DNA of 64,000 nt from Botrytis cinerea B05.10. Its lineage: Eukaryota; Ascomycota; Leotiomycetes; Helotiales; Sclerotiniaceae. The first letter of the stretch is position 1; every line of letters starts with the position of its first letter. The translations under genes were made by a program, and so were the position numbers. The notes below the pieces were generated by a model. The model ran no database searches. It worked only from the letters and a program-made list of their open reading frames with translations, and was not told the DNA's origin. Location: positions 1,426,001 through 1,490,000 of the forward strand of contig NC_037316.1 in NCBI RefSeq assembly GCF_000143535.2. The letters are read 5' to 3'. This document shows, piece after piece, positions 59,407 to 64,000 of the stretch.

Positions 59407-62400
59407 CTACAACTTCTCCTTCCCCTCCCCCACCAACTCCACCCCGGCACCACCGATGCACAACTTCCCGGTCTCCTTAACCTTCGTTTGGAAAACCACT
59501 CTATTACCACCCTCCTTCCACATTTCCGTGACCAATGTTTGGCCTGGGATGACTGTGCCCGCGAAGCGGACTTTGATGTTTTTGTAGGGACCAAATCTAT
59601 TCATTTGTATATTAGCAAGGGAAGTATATTTGAGTGAAGATAAAAGAAAAGGGGAGTTGATCGTGAGGGAGAAAGATGAGATGAGATAGGGAGACAAGGG
59701 GGGAGAAATAAAGAGGAAATAGAAGACCTACTTTTGATAAACTGCTTTCCCAGCAATCCCCATAAAACACAGACCATGAAGAATGGGTGCTTTGAAACCT
59801 CCCACAGCTGCGAAAGCTGGATCAACATGGAGAGGATTATACTATTCCCATTAGCAAATTACTACTTCTCCAGCATGAGAAAACTTACATCACCACTCAA
59901 TCTATAAATGACAGCCTGTTCCTCCGTTGTCTTCTCCTCCACTACCATATCCGGAGCTCTCTCGGGGACTTTATTCGCCCTTGTACTATTTCCTCTGTCC
60001 GCTCCCTTTCTCTCACCTCCAAATCCTCCACTGCCTCTCAAGAAAACTGTTTGTTCGTTGTAGAATACTTTTCTTCCAGTTTCTTTTTCTGTCGTGGTAG
60101 TTCCTACTTTAACAACGGCGGCACTGCCTTTATCGACTACCTCGAGGAGTTTTGGTGACGAAATGAGAGTACCAGAGGTAGGAATGGGGTAGGAAGCAAT
60201 TTCGAGATATTGCTCGCCGTGAAGAAGCATCATTGGAGAGAAATTGGGTACAACATCGTCAAAAGAAAAGGGGGCTTCAGCATTAAATGGTGGGATGACA
60301 CCGAATGTTGGGAGAGGTTGGAAATTTTCATCTCCCTCACTATACTTCAATCAGTAGAGTTTGGTGTGCAAGAATTGGAAACCTTACAAAACGAGAGACA
60401 ATTCAGATTTTTTGGCACCGACTCCAAGGTTGTATAGCATTACATCCCGCTCCTCGAATGTAAACTCACTTCCACTTGCTTCGGCTTTCTTGGCTGCCGC
60501 AATCTTATCAAGGATTTCTTGATTCACTTCAACCTTTTTTTCGGCTTTCTGTAACAAAAGAATGTGTTAACAAATATATCTTTATTGTTTGACTATAATA
60601 CACATAATGCCCCTTCTAAACATGGGGAGAAGGTTCATACCTTGCTCGCACCCTTCTTATTTTGCATGTTTGCCATAATACTCTTCAAACCATCTTGACT
60701 ATCCTCAGGGTTATCCGATCGTCCATCATCAAAGTTGATGATTTTCTCCCAGTTCTTCAAAACTTCTTCGGGGGTAAGCTTGACATCGACTGGGAAACCA
60801 TGTCCACCAGTTCGTTGCCATCTTGTTCGTCCAACCCATCCACTACCAACTTCGAAAAGACCTCCAGTTGGTGGTTTTGGAACCTTGTCGCTGCAAAGGG
60901 CGACGACTAGTGGCGCTATGTAGTCTGGCTTGAATGCTTGGACCATCTCTTCTGGCATGATGGTTCTGGTCATTGCGGTACCAGCATTTGGTGCAATTGT
61001 GTTAACGTAGATATTGTATTTGGCACCTTCACGAGCGAGAGCACGGGAGAAACCGAGAATACCACATTTCTTTGAAGGTCAGTAAATGTCTTTCAGATCA
61101 AGAAATAATAAAACTTACGGCAGCAGCATAATTAGATTGTCCAAAATTACCGTAGATACCACTGGTAGATGTGGTATTTACAACACGGCCATACTTTTGT
61201 TTCAAGAAGTATGGCCATGCAGCCTTGGTAACTTTGTATGTACCTCTGAGATGAACAGCGATAACTTGATCCCACATCTTATCATCCATATTAGTGAAAG
61301 CTTTATCACGGAGAATACCAGCATTGTTGATAATGATATCAATGCGTCCGAAAGCATCAATTGCAGCTTTAACGACAGCATCTCCATCTTCAGCAGATGC
61401 TTTGACACCGACAGCCTTTCCGCCAAGCTTTTGGATTTCTTGAACAACATCATCTGGGTTCATCAAATCATTGACAACAACTGATGCGCCATATTTGGCG
61501 AACGCTAAGCAGTAGCATCGACCAATACTAACAAAATTAGCTTGACCTCTTGGAAAATGAAATTTTGGCCACTTACCCAGCACCTCCACCAGTAACTAAA
61601 GCGACCTTTCCCTTGAAATCAAGAGTCTCTCCTTGCTCATTTGGACCCATCTTCATTGATTTCTCAAGAAGACCCATGAAATCCGCAGGACCAGAAGGAT
61701 GTTCGGCATCCTTAAAGTTACTGACTTGGTCCCATTTTTTCAGGATGGCTCCTGGGGTATATGAATCGTCTGCCTTGAGCAATAAACCGCTTGAACGTTC
61801 CCATCGAAGTTTGGCAACATGTCCACCGCCAACTTCGAAAATTGAGCCATTCTCTTGAGCATCCTTGTGTACCAAAACAGCCACAAGAGGAATAACCCAA
61901 TCCGGCTTTAAGTTGTCGAGAATCTCGGGAGGCATGACAGTTTCAGTCATACGACTGGCAGCTGTTATTCATTAAATTAGATACCGAATTAAATCTCAGG
62001 GGCAGTGATAAACGTACCGATAGGGGCAATAACATTAGCATGAATGTTGTACTTCGCACCTTCCTTCGCCAAAGTTTCGGTAAATCCGACCATAGCCAAC
62101 TTAGCGGCTGAGTAGTTCGTCTGACCGAAGCTTCCAAACAGACCTGCCGCACTAGCAGTATTGATCACTCTTCCATACTTTTGTTTTCTGAAATGTGGCC
62201 ATGCTGCTCTCGCGCATTTGTATGATCCCTTTACATGAACGTCGATGATCAAATCCCAATCTTTATCTTGCATGTTCTTGAATGAAATATCACGAAGGAT
62301 ACCGGCATTGTTGAGTAAGACATCAATGCGGCCGTAGGTTTTAATGGCAGTTTCGATGATTTTATCGCCTTCTGTGACGCTGTCGTAATTGGCAACAGCC

Positions 62401-62670
62401 TTTCCTCCTGCGGCTATAATTTCGTTGACTACGACATCTGCGGCCTGATGATGACGATGTTAGTTATGTCCAGGAATGCAAGATGGCTATTTGATAGTTG
62501 GAAAGAATCCATACCTTTGTAGAATTACCCTCGCCCTTGAACGATCCTCCAAGATCATTCACAACTACACTTGCACCTCTTGAACCGAAGAAAAGAGCAT
62601 ATGCCTTTCCCAATCCGCCGCCGGCTCCCGTTACAACAACAACTTGGCCATCATAGCGTAGCTCCGACAT
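59407..62670 (-). CDS. FOX2: Peroxisomal multifunctional beta-oxidation enzyme Fox2 (hydratase-dehydrogenase)
   Basis: Nine exons: 62670-62515, 62444-62018, 61961-61577, 61527-61119, 61069-60641, 60548-60388, 60339-59889, 59841-59732 and 59596-59407; 905 residues, as in yeast Fox2. Two short-chain dehydrogenase domains come first: A at about 1-300 ([23 protein letters not shown]) and B at about 315-600 ([24 protein letters not shown]); both are (3R)-hydroxyacyl-CoA dehydrogenases. The C-terminal third is the hot-dog hydratase-2 domain with [12 protein letters not shown] carrying catalytic Asp and His. It performs the second and third steps of peroxisomal beta-oxidation. The C-terminus is EKL, a weak variant of the PTS1 SKL. 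Regulation by fatty acids is suggested by a CCTCGG box about 210 bp upstream of the start. Confidence 0.96.
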
Positions 62671-63294
62671 TGTGATTGTGATTGTGATTGTATGTTATCT
62701 GTGATCCTCAATTGTTCGAGTGTGTATTAAGTGAGTTGGCGATATAGATAGGTGAGAAAGAGGGGGAGACTGAAGAATAAGATGAATAAGAGAACGGTTT
62801 GAAATGGGGATGTTATATGTAATTGATGCTGAAGTACAGTAGAAGATGGCTCGGTCGCTTTATTTAGATCCCGTCTGGATACCTCGGTTGTTCTGAAAAA
62901 ATGGGCGGAAATTGACCTTTTGGGGCCCGTCTTGATATCACTTGTTTATTGGATTATAAATTCAATTCATAATATATATTGGAATTAAAAGATACCAACT
63001 GAGTATTTGAGCCTTCTTTATACCGAAAATGGGACCTTCCGTTATTTAATATCATAATGAAAAGAGATTCGAGCTGTTATGGCTCTTTCAAAGGGCAGAG
63101 CTCGGTTCAAACTTACACTTGAAGCTCTGTTCCCATGACTCCACATTTCTGGGGTATTCAACGGCAGCAGCTGCACGCGGTGTGATGATGAATCTTTTTA
63201 TTTATTTTTCACATGCGAATCTTCACTGAAACCGATCTTCCTGTTTCTGACTAGGAGATCTTACCTTATTAGTAAGCACTTGTTTAGAAATCGC
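62671..63294. other. FOX2 promoter region
   Basis: AT-rich region upstream of FOX2, with a GATTGT repeat immediately before the start codon. No other gene recognised. Confidence 0.5.
62882..62887 (+). promoter_or_regulatory. CCTCGG box upstream of FOX2 (FarA/FarB-type)
   Basis: CCTCGG is the core recognised by the FarA/FarB zinc-cluster regulators that induce beta-oxidation genes in Aspergillus and other ascomycetes. It lies about 212 bp upstream of the FOX2 start codon. The six-base motif is short enough to occur by chance, so this is suggestive only. Confidence 0.4.
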
Positions 63295-63645
63295 CTAGTG
63301 AGTAAATGAAACTTGCTCACGTGAAGATTTATGAATTAACAAGGCTAGGTAGTTTTGAGTACTCGGTTGGTCGCTTTCGACCGCTTCATTGATCATAGTC
63401 ATTGGGTTCGTAGAGTCTCCTTGTATCTTCAATTCCTCCTTCTCCGCATCTGTGAGAGGAAAGTCTCCAATTTTGGCACTTGCACCGAACTTCTTGATGA
63501 GTCTCAACCTCTCTCTTTGCCTCTTTTCCGTCATCTGCTCAGCATCTCGTAGCCCTGCTGCGGCTGTTCCCGCCTCACTCCATGGCTTTGGTATGGTGCA
63601 TCGACTTTCAAACTTCTTGAAAAATCTCAGTCTCTTCTTCTCCCT
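63295..63645 (-). CDS. Partial hypothetical protein with paired basic repeats (3' part; frame break upstream)
   Basis: An open minus-strand segment of 116 codons ends at 63295. It contains two similar basic stretches, KKRLRFFKKFESRCTIPKPW and RERLRLIKKFGASAKIGDF, followed by an acidic tail. Just upstream, in a frame shifted by one, is a Cys-containing piece (ICGTCGCTEKWTNQLC, about 63710-63650) that looks like the start of the same protein, as in fungal proteins with a C-x2-C zinc knuckle before Lys/Arg-rich repeats. A splice junction (acceptor after TTGTAAAAG at 63646) or a frameshift would be needed to join them. No start is visible in the window. Family not recognised. Confidence 0.4.
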   Translation of the reverse strand, partial: REKKRLRFFKKFESRCTIPKPWSEAGTAAAGLRDAEQMTEKRQRERLRLIKKFGASAKIGDFPLTDAEKEELKIQGDSTNPMTMINEAVESDQPSTQNYLALLIHKSSREQVSFTH

Positions 63646-64000
63646 CTTTTACAAAGTTGATTCGTCCATTTTTCTGTACAACCACAAGTGCCACAGATGG
63701 GAGAATGTATACGCATGCGGAAAATTGGAGGTTGTGACGTTTGGGTAAACGAGCCTACCCCTTCATCGAGAAAATGCGAAAATGTTTCTTCTCTTTCAGG
63801 ATACTACACCCCCACCAACACTTCGAGCATCTCAAGAATTGTATTGAATTAGTTTTCATTCCATCAAAAGCAAGTCGAAAAAGATATTTTTCAATCTCTA
63901 TCCATTTCTTTGACCATGAGTAGAGATCATTTGGCCTACACTCAATTCTTCAATTCCATCCATCTCATCGAACAACTGCTTTAGTCGTTTAGATTTTTCA
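63646..64000. other. Right-edge sequence, possibly the 5' part of the preceding gene
   Basis: Carries the upstream Cys-containing open frame on the minus strand (about 63803-63649) and AT-rich sequence beyond it. Nothing further can be assigned without the adjacent sequence. Confidence 0.35.

Overview
The window looks like nuclear DNA of a filamentous ascomycete, most likely a Leotiomycete close to Botrytis or Sclerotinia. The evidence is AT-rich intergenic DNA, many short GT-AG introns (about 48-130 nt) with fungal branch points, a lone dispersed 5S rRNA gene, and a fungal gene set (AA11 LPMO, Pth11-like rhodopsin-domain receptor, GH92 mannosidase, Fox2-type peroxisomal enzyme, fungal F-box and EthD proteins). 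Genus is inference. All exon models were read by eye; each one given as complete closes in frame.

Layout. 1-8.9 kb: a nuclear-looking protein cut by the left edge (-), DBP9 ribosome-biogenesis helicase (-), an unrecognised two-exon protein (-), and a coiled-coil protein with a C-terminal RING-like finger (+). 8.9-12.7 kb is gene-poor. 12.7-20.2 kb: a secreted AA11 lytic polysaccharide monooxygenase (+), a YIH1/IMPACT protein (-) and a seven-exon GH92 alpha-mannosidase (+). 20.2-25.8 kb is a gene graveyard: a degenerate tandem array, a broken MFS transporter and a broken amidase. 25.8-34.2 kb: a Pth11-like receptor (+), a small Cys-rich secreted protein with a Kex2-type site (-), the 5S rRNA gene (+) and an eight-exon OPT peptide transporter (-). 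35.4-41.2 kb: a ten-exon unknown protein with an HExxH zinc-protease-like motif (-), an F-box protein (+) and an EthD protein (-). 42.3-45.4 kb: two tandem paralogous membrane proteins with Cys modules (-); one needs a 2-nt exon. 47.4-51.7 kb: an O-methyltransferase (+), an Est1-type domain relic (-) and a hypothetical protein (-). 51.7-59.4 kb is gene-poor, with the 3' exons of an otherwise unrecognised gene and an octanucleotide microsatellite. 59.4-62.7 kb: the complete FOX2 multifunctional beta-oxidation gene (-). At the right edge is a (-) coding segment with an apparent frameshift.

No biosynthetic cluster or intact transposon is apparent. Themes are secretion and cell-surface biology (LPMO, mannosidase, secreted Cys protein, receptor, Cys-module membrane proteins, peptide import) next to housekeeping genes (DBP9, YIH1, FOX2). 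The least described items are the HELCH protein, the tandem Cys-module membrane proteins with the possible 2-nt exon, and the hidden gene near 53.1-53.6 kb.
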